Assembly: GCF_000371965.1 (NCBI RefSeq)
Contig: NZ_AQUO01000001.1
Coordinates: 696,827 to 760,826, forward strand
Length of the DNA stretch: 64,000 nt
From: Paracoccus sp. N5
GTDB lineage: Bacteria; Pseudomonadota; Alphaproteobacteria; Rhodobacterales; Rhodobacteraceae
Direction of reading: 5' to 3'
Part shown: positions 16,409 through 25,035 of the stretch, piece by piece
How positions within the stretch are numbered: position 1 is the stretch's first letter
Layout: each line of letters opens with the position of its first letter
Position numbers and translations under genes: made by a program
Notes under the pieces: generated by a model
Told to the model about the DNA's origin: nothing
The model's database searches: none
The model's input: only the letters and a program-made list of their open reading frames with translations

Positions 16409-18409
16409 TTACATGGGAATATCGTCGCCGGGATCCATCGAGGCCTGCCGGGCGACACCAGCCATCTTGCGGCGCAGCGCCTGGCGCTGGCGCGCGGCAT
16501 CCGCCTGATCGTCACCGAGCAGCTGCCTGAACTCGTCCTCCGGCGACGGTTCCTTCCGTTCGTGGACGATCTCGACATGCTCGGGCAGTTCCGGCTCGCG
16601 GCGCAGGCCGGAATTGGCCTTGTCCTGGCGTTTTGCCTTGGACGTTTCACCGGCCCCTGCCCGATCCGCCGCCTGCTTCGGCGGCTTCAGCCCGGTCCAG
16701 TCGTCTGGTCGCGGTGATGGAGCAACCTCGCGCGGATCGGGCGGGGCCAGCATCCGCTCCCTGAAGCGCGGATCGGCATAGTAGCGCGCCTTCCGGGCCC
16801 GGATCGGCGGAGTGCCCGCGACCATGACGATCTCGTCCTCCGGCGGCAGCTGCATCACCTCGCCCGGTGTGAGCAGCGGCCGGGCGGTCTCGGAGCGCGA
16901 GACCATGATATGGCCGAGCCAGGGCGCGAGGCGATGGCCGGCATAGTTCTTCATCGCCTTCATCTCGGTGGCGGTGCCGAGCGCTTCCGAGACCCGCTTC
17001 GCGGTGCGTTCGTCATTGGTGGCGAAGCTGACCCGGACATGGCAGTTGTCGAGGATCGAGTTGTTCGGGCCATAGGCCTTCTCGATCTGGTTCAGCGACT
17101 GCGCGATCAGGAAAGCCTTCAGCCCATAGCCGGCCATGAAGGCCAGGGCGGATTCGAAGAAGTCCAGCCGCCCCAGCGCCGGGAATTCGTCGAGCAGCAT
17201 CAGCACCCGGTGCCCGCGGTCCTTCGCGTGCAGATCCTCGGTCAGCCTGCGCCCGATCTGGTTCAGCACCAGCCGGATCAGCGGCTTGGTGCGCGAGATG
17301 TCCGAGGGCGGCACCACCAGATAAAGCGTCGAGGGCTTTTCCGCCGCGATCAGATCGGCGATGCGCCAGTCGCAATGCGATGTCACCGCCGCCACGACCG
17401 GGTCGCGATAGAGGCCGAGGAACGACATCGCCGTCGACAGCACGCCGGAGCGCTCGTTCTCGGATTTGTTCAGCAGTTCCCGTGCGGCGCTGGCGATGAC
17501 CGGGTGCGGTCCGGCCTCGCCCAGATGCGGGGTCTTCATCATCGCCGCCAGGGTGGCCTCGATCGAGCGGCGCGGATCGGAGAGGAAGGCCGCGACGCGC
17601 GCGAGGGTCTTGTCCTCCTCGGCATAGAGCACATGCAGGATGACGCCGACCAGCAGCGCGTGGCTGGTCTTTTCCCAATGGTTGCGCTTTTCCAGCGAGC
17701 CCTCGGGATCGACCAGGATATCGGCGATGTTCTGGACGTCGCGCACCTCCCATTCGCCGCGGCGGACCTCCAGCAAGGGATTGTAGGCAGCCGAGGCCGC
17801 ATTGGTAGGATCGAAGAGCAGCACCCGGCCATGCCTGGCCCTGAACCCGGCGGTCAGCTGCCAGTTCTCACCCTTGATGTCGTGGACGATGGCCGAGCCG
17901 GGCCAGGTCAGCAGCGTCGGCACCACCAGCCCGACGCCCTTGCCGGAACGGGTCGGGGCGAAGCAGAGCACATGTTCAGGCCCGTCGTGGCGCAGGTAGC
18001 CCTGATCGTAGCGGCCCAGCACCACCCCATCGAGACCGAGCAGCCCTGCTCGTTCGATCTCGGACCGCCCCGCCCAGCGCGCCGAGCCGTAGGTGTCGAC
18101 ATCGGCAGCCTCGCGGGCCCGATAAACCGACATCAGGATGGCGATGCCGATGGCGAGGAACCCGCCCGAGGCGGCGATGATACCGCCCTCGACAAAAATG
18201 CGCGGGGCATAGGCGTCGTAGAAATACCACCACCAGAACAGGGCCGGCGGGTAATAGACCGGAATGCCCCAGACCTCGAACCAGGGCGGCCCGAGCTGGG
18301 GTTGGAAGCCGAGCCGCCAGGCCGTCCATTGCGTGCCGGACCAGACGAAGATCAGCACGATCAGGAAGACCACGCTGATCTGGCCCCAGAGGATCTTCGT
18401 GCCGGACAT
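16409..18409 (-). CDS. traG: VirD4/TraG type IV coupling protein
   Basis: The ATG at 18409 follows GGAGGTG and gives 666 residues. Two or three hydrophobic segments lie in the first 110 residues (ISVVFLIVLIFVWSG; GGFLAIGIAILMSVYRA). The NTPase follows: Walker A CFAPTRSGKGVGLVVPTLL near residue 150 and Walker B VLMLLDEFPALGRLDF near residue 390, then the family-typical GYGLKAFLIAQSLNQIEKAY and LDNCHVRVSFATND. It is an inner-membrane ATPase that docks the relaxase-DNA complex at the secretion channel. The C-terminal ~120 residues are charged and variable. It sits between copG (13-base gap) and the relaxase gene. Confidence 0.92.
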   Translation of the reverse strand: MSGTKILWGQISVVFLIVLIFVWSGTQWTAWRLGFQPQLGPPWFEVWGIPVYYPPALFWWWYFYDAYAPRIFVEGGIIAASGGFLAIGIAILMSVYRAREAADVDTYGSARWAGRSEIERAGLLGLDGVVLGRYDQGYLRHDGPEHVLCFAPTRSGKGVGLVVPTLLTWPGSAIVHDIKGENWQLTAGFRARHGRVLLFDPTNAASAAYNPLLEVRRGEWEVRDVQNIADILVDPEGSLEKRNHWEKTSHALLVGVILHVLYAEEDKTLARVAAFLSDPRRSIEATLAAMMKTPHLGEAGPHPVIASAARELLNKSENERSGVLSTAMSFLGLYRDPVVAAVTSHCDWRIADLIAAEKPSTLYLVVPPSDISRTKPLIRLVLNQIGRRLTEDLHAKDRGHRVLMLLDEFPALGRLDFFESALAFMAGYGLKAFLIAQSLNQIEKAYGPNNSILDNCHVRVSFATNDERTAKRVSEALGTATEMKAMKNYAGHRLAPWLGHIMVSRSETARPLLTPGEVMQLPPEDEIVMVAGTPPIRARKARYYADPRFRERMLAPPDPREVAPSPRPDDWTGLKPPKQAADRAGAGETSKAKRQDKANSGLRREPELPEHVEIVHERKEPSPEDEFRQLLGDDQADAARQRQALRRKMAGVARQASMDPGDDIPM

Positions 18410-18441
18410 GGAAACACCTCCTTTCAACAAGGGTTCTTGCG

Positions 18442-20235
18442 TTACAGCCCGAGGTCGCGCCTGCGCCCCAGCGACCAGTCGATGCCGTCGCCCGGTTTCG
18501 CCACGCCGGAGACATGCCGGCCGATCTGGCCTTCGAGGTCGCGCGACCAGGGCACCAGCTGGAAGCTCAGACCGTCGTCGATGACGGCGAAGCGGCCCGA
18601 CGAGAGGGACAGCTGCCGGCCACAGGTGCCGGCGACATTGTCGCCAGCTCTGGCTTGCACATGCCGCAGCCCGGTTTTCCGGGCGAGCTCGGCACCGACC
18701 GCATCGAGTTCGCGGCGGCGCAGGGTGGCGAGCAGATGGCGCCGCACCAGGATGCGCCCACCCTCGCGCCGGGCGAGGCCTTCCCCGACCAGATGCTCGG
18801 CGCGGGCATCCATCGCCTCGCGCACCTCCTTGCCGAAACCGCCCATGGCCAGCGGCATCGGCCGGCGCTCGACCAGACGGTGATCGAGCCAGGTGGCGCC
18901 CGGCGCGGCGATCTGGCTTTGCAGATCCAGATCGGAACGATGGGCGAGCCACAGCGTCGGGTTCGGATCCTCCGGCCCGCCGAAGCGGCGCAACTCGACG
19001 ATGCCGCCGAGCGGCGGGGCCTGGTCGAAGGCCTCGATCCCGCGCAGGCGGATATGATGGGCGCGGCCGTCGACACCGTCGACCACCGCATAGGCCTCGC
19101 CGGTCAACTCGTCATGCAGCCCGAGATCGACCAGCCTCCCGATGACGGGCGGGCCGTCCCGGCCGCTGTCGGTGACAAAATCGAGAACGCCCCGTTCCTC
19201 GCCCCGCCCGGCGAAGGCCCGATGCATCCGGCTGACGATGTCGCCACGCCGACCCAGGTCGCGCAGGGTGCGCTCCACCTCCAGCCCCAGCATCCATTCG
19301 CCGGGACCGGCCGATGTGGCGAGCCCCATCTTCTCCAGATGTTGCAGCCGCCCGATCATCAACCGCCGCGGTTCGGGACTGCGCCCGGTGGGTTCGCCCC
19401 GGATCGGGGCGTCGGGGCGCAGGTCGATGAATCCCATCTCGTCGGCCTGGCGCCGGATCGTGGCATCGAGCCGGGTCCAACGTTCCGCCGTCACCTCGCG
19501 TTCCAGGGCGAAGCGGATCTCGTGCTCCTGCCTGGGGCCGAGTTCGAGGGAGACCAGATCCTCGGCGCGGGAGCGCAAGCCGTAGCCGATATAGTCGCGC
19601 GAGATGACCAGATCCTTGCCGGTCTCGTCCGCGCCGCGGACCAGCAGATGCACATGCGGATTGTCGGTGTTCCAGTGATCGGCGGCGATCCAGTCCAGCT
19701 TCGTGCCGAGATCGGCCTGCATCTGTTTCACCAGATCGCGGGTGAAGGCGCGCAGATCGGTCATGTCGGACGCATCCTCGGGCGAGACAATGAAACGGAA
19801 ATGATGCCGGTCGTCCTGGCAGCGTTCCGCGAAACCGGAATCGTCGGCATCGTCGGAGGTGGCATCGAACATCAGCCCGTCGCTGTCGTCGCGGCGGACG
19901 CCCTCGCGCTTGAGATAGGCGAGATGGGCCGTCATCGGGGCGGAGCGGAAGGATCGCCCCTTGTGCCGGACCACACGCGCCTTCACCACCACCCGGCGCT
20001 GCGGCGAGAACAGCCGCGAGCGGCCGAAGCTCGCCCGCCCGCGCCCGAAGGTCGAGTGGCCGGTGCGGACGGGTCGTCCCGAGGACGACGAGCCCCCGGC
20101 CGGTCCCGCCTTTCGGACCGGCCCCGCCTTCCGCGCCGCGCGCAACACCTGATTGACGAAGCTGCCGCTGCGCGGTGCCCGGGTCGAGCGCGGCCGGCCC
20201 GGACGGATGCGGAATTCGCGGTCGTCGCTGCTCAT
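18442..20235 (-). CDS. VirD2-like relaxase with DUF3363 domain
   Basis: The 597-residue protein begins with an Arg-rich low-complexity segment, then the relaxase core: RSAPMTAHLAYLKREGVRRD, RHHFRFIVSPEDASDMTDLR and the metal-binding His cluster in HWNTDNPHVHLLVRGADETG. The C-terminal half is DUF3363 (PVIGRLVDLGLHDELTGEAY, DGRAHHIRLRGIEAFDQAPP). Relaxases of this kind nick oriT and pilot the DNA strand during conjugation. No obvious Tyr is placed with certainty as nucleophile. The intergenic region behind its start carries hairpins that could be the oriT. Confidence 0.9.
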   Translation of the reverse strand: MSSDDREFRIRPGRPRSTRAPRSGSFVNQVLRAARKAGPVRKAGPAGGSSSSGRPVRTGHSTFGRGRASFGRSRLFSPQRRVVVKARVVRHKGRSFRSAPMTAHLAYLKREGVRRDDSDGLMFDATSDDADDSGFAERCQDDRHHFRFIVSPEDASDMTDLRAFTRDLVKQMQADLGTKLDWIAADHWNTDNPHVHLLVRGADETGKDLVISRDYIGYGLRSRAEDLVSLELGPRQEHEIRFALEREVTAERWTRLDATIRRQADEMGFIDLRPDAPIRGEPTGRSPEPRRLMIGRLQHLEKMGLATSAGPGEWMLGLEVERTLRDLGRRGDIVSRMHRAFAGRGEERGVLDFVTDSGRDGPPVIGRLVDLGLHDELTGEAYAVVDGVDGRAHHIRLRGIEAFDQAPPLGGIVELRRFGGPEDPNPTLWLAHRSDLDLQSQIAAPGATWLDHRLVERRPMPLAMGGFGKEVREAMDARAEHLVGEGLARREGGRILVRRHLLATLRRRELDAVGAELARKTGLRHVQARAGDNVAGTCGRQLSLSSGRFAVIDDGLSFQLVPWSRDLEGQIGRHVSGVAKPGDGIDWSLGRRRDLGL

Positions 20236-20341
20236 GACAGCCCTCCCTGCCCCGCGATCCGCGCAACAGTGCCAAAAACACCGTTGAAATCGCGTGAAAA
20301 CCCCAAAAACGCGGCACCGCCGCCGTCCGACCGGCCTCGAA

Positions 20342-20439
20342 AAAGACCCGCCATGTCAATGGCGTAGGTCTTTGACGGGCCGGGGCTTTTACCTTGCCAT
20401 AGCCCCAAGGGCGGCGTGGCCCCAAAGGCCGCGCCGCCC
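20342..20439. other. Candidate oriT: two hairpins upstream of the relaxase gene
   Basis: Hairpin 1 (20342-20373) pairs AAAGACC-CGCCA with TGGCG-TA-GGTCTTT around TGTCAA, a 12-bp stem with a TA bulge. Hairpin 2 (20409-20439) pairs GGGCGGCGTGGCC with GGCCGCGCCGCCC around CCAAA, with one mismatch. They occupy the 250-base gap between the relaxase start and the next gene, which is where oriT normally sits in mobilisation modules. Hairpin 2 could alternatively be a transcription terminator. No nic site was identified. Confidence 0.45.
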
Positions 20440-20485
20440 GTTCCTTCGCTGTTGTACGCTGCAGTGCGATTTCTGCGATTGGGGC

Positions 20486-21067
20486 TCATGACGGGCCTCC
20501 CGGGCGGGATCGCCCTCGGCGGGCGCTATCCGGTTGAGGAAAATCGGGCAGCGGATCGTCAGGCAGGGTGAATTTCCGCTGCCATGATTGCCACGCCGCG
20601 GTGACGGCGCCAGTGCCGGGAAACAGGTCGTCGAGCCTGTCCTCAGGCCGCGCGGCGACCATCTCGAAGCACCAATGACAGACGGCTTCCGGCTTGGCGC
20701 CGGTCAGCCCGCGACGCAGGGTGATGCTTTCCTGGACCCAGTCGCGCAGCACCAGCCGCTTGCTGACCACGGGCTTGCGGGCGGCTTTGACGATCACCGG
20801 TTCCCAGGCCCAGGCGACCGGCACATTGCGCTTGAAGGCGGCGAAACCCTTCACCCAGGCCATCCAGCGCGCGCCCGTCGGTTCGACCAGCGGCGCAAGG
20901 GTGGTGAAGGAGCGCGGTGTCGCGGCGGCGTGCAGGATCCAGCCGTCGTAGTCCCGCTCCAGCCGCGCGATCAGCGCCGCATGATCGACCTCGCCGGCGT
21001 AATCGGGCCGGTCGCGGTAGAGATGCGCGCAGCCGATATAGGGCGGGTCCGCATAGGCGATCTTCAT
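20486..21067 (-). CDS. DNA-methylase-like protein of the conjugation cluster
   Basis: From ATG 21067 the 193-residue protein begins MKIAYADPPYIGCAHLYRDR, with the DPPY catalytic motif of amino-methyltransferases right at the N-terminus. It later has RPEDRLDDLFPGTGAVTAAW, resembling the FxGxG SAM-binding motif but as PGTG. The motif order (IV before I) suits a beta-class layout, though the protein is short and lacks an obvious target recognition domain. It may be a small orphan adenine methylase or an MT-A70-like protein protecting transferred DNA. It lies upstream of, and in the same direction as, the relaxase gene. Confidence 0.65.
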   Translation of the reverse strand: MKIAYADPPYIGCAHLYRDRPDYAGEVDHAALIARLERDYDGWILHAAATPRSFTTLAPLVEPTGARWMAWVKGFAAFKRNVPVAWAWEPVIVKAARKPVVSKRLVLRDWVQESITLRRGLTGAKPEAVCHWCFEMVAARPEDRLDDLFPGTGAVTAAWQSWQRKFTLPDDPLPDFPQPDSARRGRSRPGGPS

Positions 21068-21116
21068 GGACTGAACCCTCCGTCGAGGTAGGGGGAGAGC
21101 CGCATGGAATGATTTT

Positions 21117-21935
21117 TCATTGCGCTGCTCCAGCGTCGGATCGGCGGATGAACAGGTTGTCGGATTGCTGTGCGACGGCGTCTGAAGCGGTGTCGGACGG
21201 TTCGGCAGGCGCTTCCGGATCGGTCGCCAATGCGCCATCGGACTGCGCCGGTTCCGAACCGGACCGACGCACGAACAGACCGCCAGACTGCGACCGGTCC
21301 GCATCCGGGCTGTCGATCATGCTGTCCGCGAAGAGCGGTGCTTCGCGCCAGTCCGGTGGCGGCGCGGCTGCGGAACCGGCGCCGGGAAGCGGGTCGCCGC
21401 CCAGCATCGGCGCCAGCGCGGCGACATAGGCACGGGTCTCGGCCGGCAGGGTCCGGCCCGAGACCAGGTATTCGTCGTAGCGCCCCGGCCCGGCATTGTA
21501 GGCGGCCAGCATGCCCGTGACATTGCCGTAGTGATCATGCATCTCGCGCAGATAGGCGGCGCCCGCAAGAATGTTGTCGCGCGGATCGAACGGATCATCG
21601 CCGAGACCATGGTGGGCGCGCAGCGCCGCCCATGTCTCCGGCATGATCTGCATCAGCCCCATGGCGCCTTTGGGTGAGACCGCATGCGGATTGCCCCGGC
21701 TTTCGACATGCCGGACGGCGCGAATCCAGTCCGGCGGGATGCCGAAGCGCAGCGAGGCTTCCGCGACATGGGCAGCGAAGGGGTCGCCAGCGTGCTGCGC
21801 GACCGGCGGCACGGGCTGCGCCAGCAGGCCGGCAGCCGGGAGAACGACGAAACTCAGGCCGGAAAGAAGAAGGATTGCGGCCTGACGGGCGGCGCAAGCC
21901 CGCCCGTCGGCACGTCGATGGAGGAAGACCGGCAT
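21117..21935 (-). CDS. Lytic transglycosylase of the conjugation cluster
   Basis: The 272-residue protein has an N-terminal signal region (ILLLSGLSFVVLPAAGLLAQ) followed by an SLT domain: FGIPPDWIRAVRHVESRGNP with the catalytic Glu in HVESRGN, SPKGAMGLMQIMPETWAAL, NILAGAAYLREMHDHYGN and LAAYNAGPGRYDEYL. It cuts peptidoglycan locally so that a transfer apparatus can cross the wall (VirB1/TrbN role). The C-terminal ~85 residues are a Pro/Ser/Asp-rich tail in which LFVRRSGSEPAQSD and LFIRRSDAGAAQ form an imperfect repeat. It is 3 bases from the DUF736 gene. Confidence 0.88.
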   Translation of the reverse strand: MPVFLHRRADGRACAARQAAILLLSGLSFVVLPAAGLLAQPVPPVAQHAGDPFAAHVAEASLRFGIPPDWIRAVRHVESRGNPHAVSPKGAMGLMQIMPETWAALRAHHGLGDDPFDPRDNILAGAAYLREMHDHYGNVTGMLAAYNAGPGRYDEYLVSGRTLPAETRAYVAALAPMLGGDPLPGAGSAAAPPPDWREAPLFADSMIDSPDADRSQSGGLFVRRSGSEPAQSDGALATDPEAPAEPSDTASDAVAQQSDNLFIRRSDAGAAQ

Positions 21936-21938
21936 GTC

Positions 21939-22274
21939 TCAGTCCCGCTCGTCGCGCTTTCTCGGGCGCGACCAGTGCAGGCCCCAGGTCCGACCCTGCT
22001 CGTCGGACTGAAACAGCCGGGCGCGGATCGGCTGCACGAATACCGGATCATCGAGGGCGACCGAGATATAGGTCCCGGCCTTCTCGCCGCTCTGGGTCCA
22101 GCCGGCGCCGATCTCCGGGCCGTCCTCGCCGTCGAGATGGATGCGGTAATCCGGAGCCTTCTCGACATCGGCGTTGTGGGTTGGCACGAAGACCAGGTTG
22201 AGGTCGAGGGTCACGGTGCGGATGCGGCCCTCGTAGCCCGATTGCGTGCGGGTGAATTCACCGATCTGTGGCAT
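21939..22274 (-). CDS. DUF736 family protein (TraR-like position)
   Basis: The 111-residue protein MPQIGEFTRTQSGYEGRIRT with YRIHLDGEDGPEIGAGWTQS and AGTYISVALDDPVFVQPIRA is a textbook DUF736 sequence. These small proteins are encoded next to traF in Tn4371-type elements and many alphaproteobacterial plasmids; their biochemical role is unknown. The start codon overlaps the traF stop (TGATG), and the end is 3 bases from the transglycosylase gene, so all three are co-translated. Confidence 0.9.
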   Translation of the reverse strand: MPQIGEFTRTQSGYEGRIRTVTLDLNLVFVPTHNADVEKAPDYRIHLDGEDGPEIGAGWTQSGEKAGTYISVALDDPVFVQPIRARLFQSDEQGRTWGLHWSRPRKRDERD

Positions 22275-22876
22275 CAGTTGGTCCTTTCGGTTGCAGTTGG
22301 AGAGAGGTTCTGGGAGCCGCCTTCCGCACTGGCCATGGGCCGGCGGAAGCTGCCGTAGCCCGCCGCATCGGTCCAGAGCGGGACGATGCGGGCGGTGACG
22401 TTGCTGAGCGGGAGCGGGCCGAAATAGCGACCGTCGAGACTGTCCTCGGTGTCCCGGTTCATGAGGAATACCTCGCCCTCGCCGACCAGCCGGCAGCCTT
22501 GCCAGACGGGCAGCGGCCGGCCGAGGCGGTCGCGCTCGCGCGCCGCACCGAGGATCTGGCCGTGAACCGTGATCGTGGTGCCGGCGCGGCAGACCCGCGT
22601 GCCGGGAAGCGCGGCGACGCGCTTCAGCAGCGGCACGCCGGGGCCGACATAGCCGCGAGCAACGATGAACTGCGCCAGCGGCTCGGGCGGCATGACCGCG
22701 ACCAGATCGCCGAGGGCAAGGTCGGCCGGCGGCTCAACGCGATAGAGACCGATGGGAAGGCTCGCGGATGCGTTCCAGATCAGCCGCGGCGCGATGTCGG
22801 TGACGGAGATGCCGACGATCACCAGCACGGCGGCGGCAGTTGCGCTGAGATATGCGGTGCGGGTTCTGCGGCTCAT
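22274..22876 (-). CDS. traF: TraF-type conjugal transfer signal peptidase (S26 family)
   Basis: The 200-residue protein has an N-terminal membrane anchor (TAYLSATAAAVLVIVGISVT), the catalytic Ser region in NASASLPIGLYRVEP and the catalytic Lys region in VPLLKRVAALPGTRVC, then GEVFLMNRDTEDSLDGRYFG. This is the S26C peptidase that processes and circularises the mating pilin in IncP-type systems. The pilin gene (trbC) is absent from this window, so its substrate is missing here. It overlaps the methyltransferase gene upstream by ATGA and DUF736 downstream by one base. Confidence 0.9.
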   Translation of the reverse strand: MSRRTRTAYLSATAAAVLVIVGISVTDIAPRLIWNASASLPIGLYRVEPPADLALGDLVAVMPPEPLAQFIVARGYVGPGVPLLKRVAALPGTRVCRAGTTITVHGQILGAARERDRLGRPLPVWQGCRLVGEGEVFLMNRDTEDSLDGRYFGPLPLSNVTARIVPLWTDAAGYGSFRRPMASAEGGSQNLSPTATERTN

Positions 22877-24387
22877 GATGCACCCCCGTGATCCGCAGGA
22901 TCGTCGGCGGGCGGGTTATCCGCAGGATCGTCGGCGGGCGGGTTATCGGCAGCATCCCCCTTGGCAGCGGCATAACCTGCACCCGGGGCTGCAAATGCAT
23001 CGTCGCCCGCGGCAGCATCGTTCGCCGGCGCGCCGCCGAGGACCGCGTTCAGCGCGGCCTCGCTGCGCAGGATGGCGCGGCCGATGGCCTCGGGGATCTG
23101 CGGCACCACCGCATCGCCGAAGGCCTCGACGATCAGGCTCGCCGCAGACGTCCCTTTGCGGCTGCCGAGCGCAAGGTGCGTGCGAGCCAGCCAGGCGGAA
23201 ATCCCATCATCCACCCGTATGTGATGGGCAATGCCGCCGTTCCAGTCAGGCCATGGCTCCGCAAGATCGCCGCCAGCGCCCGCGCCCCGGCCCATTTGTC
23301 CGGCGCCCGATCCGTCATCGCCCCGTCCATCACCGCATCCATGGTCGGCGACTTCCGACGGTCGTAGGCCGGGCTCCAGCCGTCCATCCGGCTGTCCCGC
23401 TTCGTCGGCGTCGGCAGGATTTCCGGCACCCGCCTGTCGAAATGCAGCGCTTCGCCGATCGTCGGGCTGCGGTCGAAACGGTCCTGATCCGAGGTCATCC
23501 GGCCCTTGTGCTTGCGCAACACGCTGCCCCGCGGTGCCGCATTCGCCGTCGGCGTGCCCATCATGCCCGCATGGTGGCTGTTGTGGCCCTGCAACTGGCT
23601 CAGCAGATCGCCCCGGCCACCGCGATGCGCGTCGGACTTCCGCGGCGTCGCCAGGATCATCCGCAGCGGATATGTCGATCCCGCGCCGCCGCCGGCGCCG
23701 TCCTTCATCCCGTCCGAGGCCATCGGCGTCGGCAAGGGTCGGTTGCGGAACAGATCGGAAAGACCCGAGTCCTTCATCGCCTTCCGCGCTCCCGATCCGC
23801 CCTCCATCCGCATTCCGCCCTGCTGGGATTGCGACACGGGCGTGGGCAAGCTGTTCGGGATCGCAGCCGATGAGCCAGGACCGCTTGCGGACATGGTTGG
23901 CGCCGATATCCGCAGCACCCACCACGCATGGCCAGCAGGCGTAGCCGAGCGCTTCCAGTGCATCGAGCAGCCGGTCGGCGCCACGAGTTCTGAGCACAGG
24001 GCTGTTCTCAAAAGCGAACCAGCGAGGGCGGCACTCTCCAACCAGCCGCACGGCCTCGAGGTAGAGGCCCGAGCGTTCGCCCTCGATCCCCTTACCCTTC
24101 GTGTTGGCGCTGCTGATGTCCTGGCAGGGCGGCGATCCGACGATGATCTCGGGAAGGCAGCCGAGGTCGGAAACAAGTCGAGCTGCCGTGAGGTCGCGGA
24201 CATCCGCGTAGAGTCTGACATGCGGGAAGTTCTCCGAATAGAGGATGCGCCGCCATTCGACGATCTCGCAGGCGGCAATGGTGACGAAGCCCGCCCGATG
24301 CAGGCCGAGCGACCAGCCGCCCGCGGCGCCGCTGAACAGGTCGAGTACGCGCAACGGCAGGGAAAGGTGGGTGCGACGGGCGCTCAT
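22873..24387 (-). CDS. C5 cytosine DNA methyltransferase with an apparently out-of-frame target-recognition segment
   Basis: From ATG 24387, overlapping the DUF2840 stop as ATGA, the frame gives 504 residues. The N-terminal half has motif I (RVLDLFSGAAGGWSLG), motif IV with the catalytic Cys (GSPPCQDIS), motif VI (FENSP) and a motif VIII-like HVRKRSWLIG. The C-terminal part has motif X (EAFGDAVVPQIPEAIGRAIL). Between about 23845 and 23190 this frame has poor codon composition, whereas the frame one base further on has G/C-ending codons and reads like phage methylases (repeated LPTP motifs, then WMMGFPPGW). The gene therefore seems to carry a compensating pair of frameshifts over its target-recognition domain. 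It would methylate cytosines and protect transferred DNA; whether it is active is doubtful. Confidence 0.8.
   Translation of the reverse strand: MSARRTHLSLPLRVLDLFSGAAGGWSLGLHRAGFVTIAACEIVEWRRILYSENFPHVRLYADVRDLTAARLVSDLGCLPEIIVGSPPCQDISSANTKGKGIEGERSGLYLEAVRLVGECRPRWFAFENSPVLRTRGADRLLDALEALGYACWPCVVGAADIGANHVRKRSWLIGCDPEQLAHARVAIPAGRNADGGRIGSAEGDEGLGSFRSVPQPTLADADGLGRDEGRRRRRRGIDISAADDPGDAAEVRRASRWPGRSAEPVAGPQQPPCGHDGHADGECGTAGQRVAQAQGPDDLGSGPFRPQPDDRRSAAFRQAGAGNPADADEAGQPDGRLEPGLRPSEVADHGCGDGRGDDGSGAGQMGRGAGAGGDLAEPWPDWNGGIAHHIRVDDGISAWLARTHLALGSRKGTSAASLIVEAFGDAVVPQIPEAIGRAILRSEAALNAVLGGAPANDAAAGDDAFAAPGAGYAAAKGDAADNPPADDPADNPPADDPADHGGAS
22893..22946. repeat. Perfect 27-bp tandem duplication
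   Basis: The unit beginning CCGCAGGATCGTCGGCGGGC occurs twice head to tail (22893-22919 and 22920-22946). In the methyltransferase it encodes the repeated nonapeptide DNPPADDPA near the C-terminus, an acidic Pro-rich tail outside the catalytic core. Confidence 0.85.
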
Positions 24388-24899
24388 ACGCCCACCTTCC
24401 GGCGCTTCAGCCATGCGGCATGCTGGGCCCTGGTGTAGGTGCGGAACGGCTCTCCCGCCGCAATGCGGTTGTGGACATGCCGCCAGTGCTCGGGCGAGAC
24501 GGTGCTGGGATCGATGCCCAGCGCCTCGACGGCATCCACCGCCTGCAGCACCCGCTCGACCTTCGGCCAGCCGCTGATCCGCAGCAGGATCTCGGCGCCC
24601 GGACGGACGCAGGGCAGCGTCTGGAACGGCTCGCGCGGCCCGACGGCCCGCAGGATGTCGAGACGCGAGACCACGGTGCCGTACTCGTTGCCCGCCCAGC
24701 GCACCAGCGCGAAGATGCTGCCGGGCGCGAAGCCGAGGGTCCGGCGCTGGCTGTCGATCCGGTGTTCGGAGCTGGGTCGTCCGAAGCGCAGCCAGTGCTC
24801 GACCCGCTTCTCTTGCCAGATCAGGTCAACAAGGGTGAGGGTGGGGTTCTCTGCGGTCTCAAGGCCATTTTCACCGAATGGAACGATCCTGTCCGTCAT
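24384..24899 (-). CDS. DUF2840 family protein of the conjugation cluster
   Basis: The ATG at 24899 gives 171 residues. Core text: PTLTLVDLIWQEKRVEHWLR, FAPGSIFALVRWAGNEYGTV, VSRLDILRAVGPREPFQTLP and WPKVERVLQAVDAVEALGID, which I recognise as DUF2840. Genes of this family lie between parA and traF in Tn4371-like elements. No biochemical function is known. Here the upstream neighbour is repA with no parA between them, and downstream it is coupled to the C5 methyltransferase by ATGA. Confidence 0.88.
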   Translation of the reverse strand: MTDRIVPFGENGLETAENPTLTLVDLIWQEKRVEHWLRFGRPSSEHRIDSQRRTLGFAPGSIFALVRWAGNEYGTVVSRLDILRAVGPREPFQTLPCVRPGAEILLRISGWPKVERVLQAVDAVEALGIDPSTVSPEHWRHVHNRIAAGEPFRTYTRAQHAAWLKRRKVGV

Positions 24900-25035
24900 G
24901 ACGGCCACCGCGACATCCGATCGGCAGACAAGCGCATCGGGGCGGAGGATATCGTAGGTGCTCGCAGCGGATCGTGGTATCGTCGTGAAAAGCGGATGCA
25001 TGCTCCTGGGCACGACGGCGGATGCGCGAGCGGGG

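Noticed and set aside
16910..20367. Long plus-strand frames opposite traG and the relaxase gene
   Set aside because: Rich in His, Arg, Asp and Gln, without known domains, and fully explained as antisense of conserved minus-strand genes.
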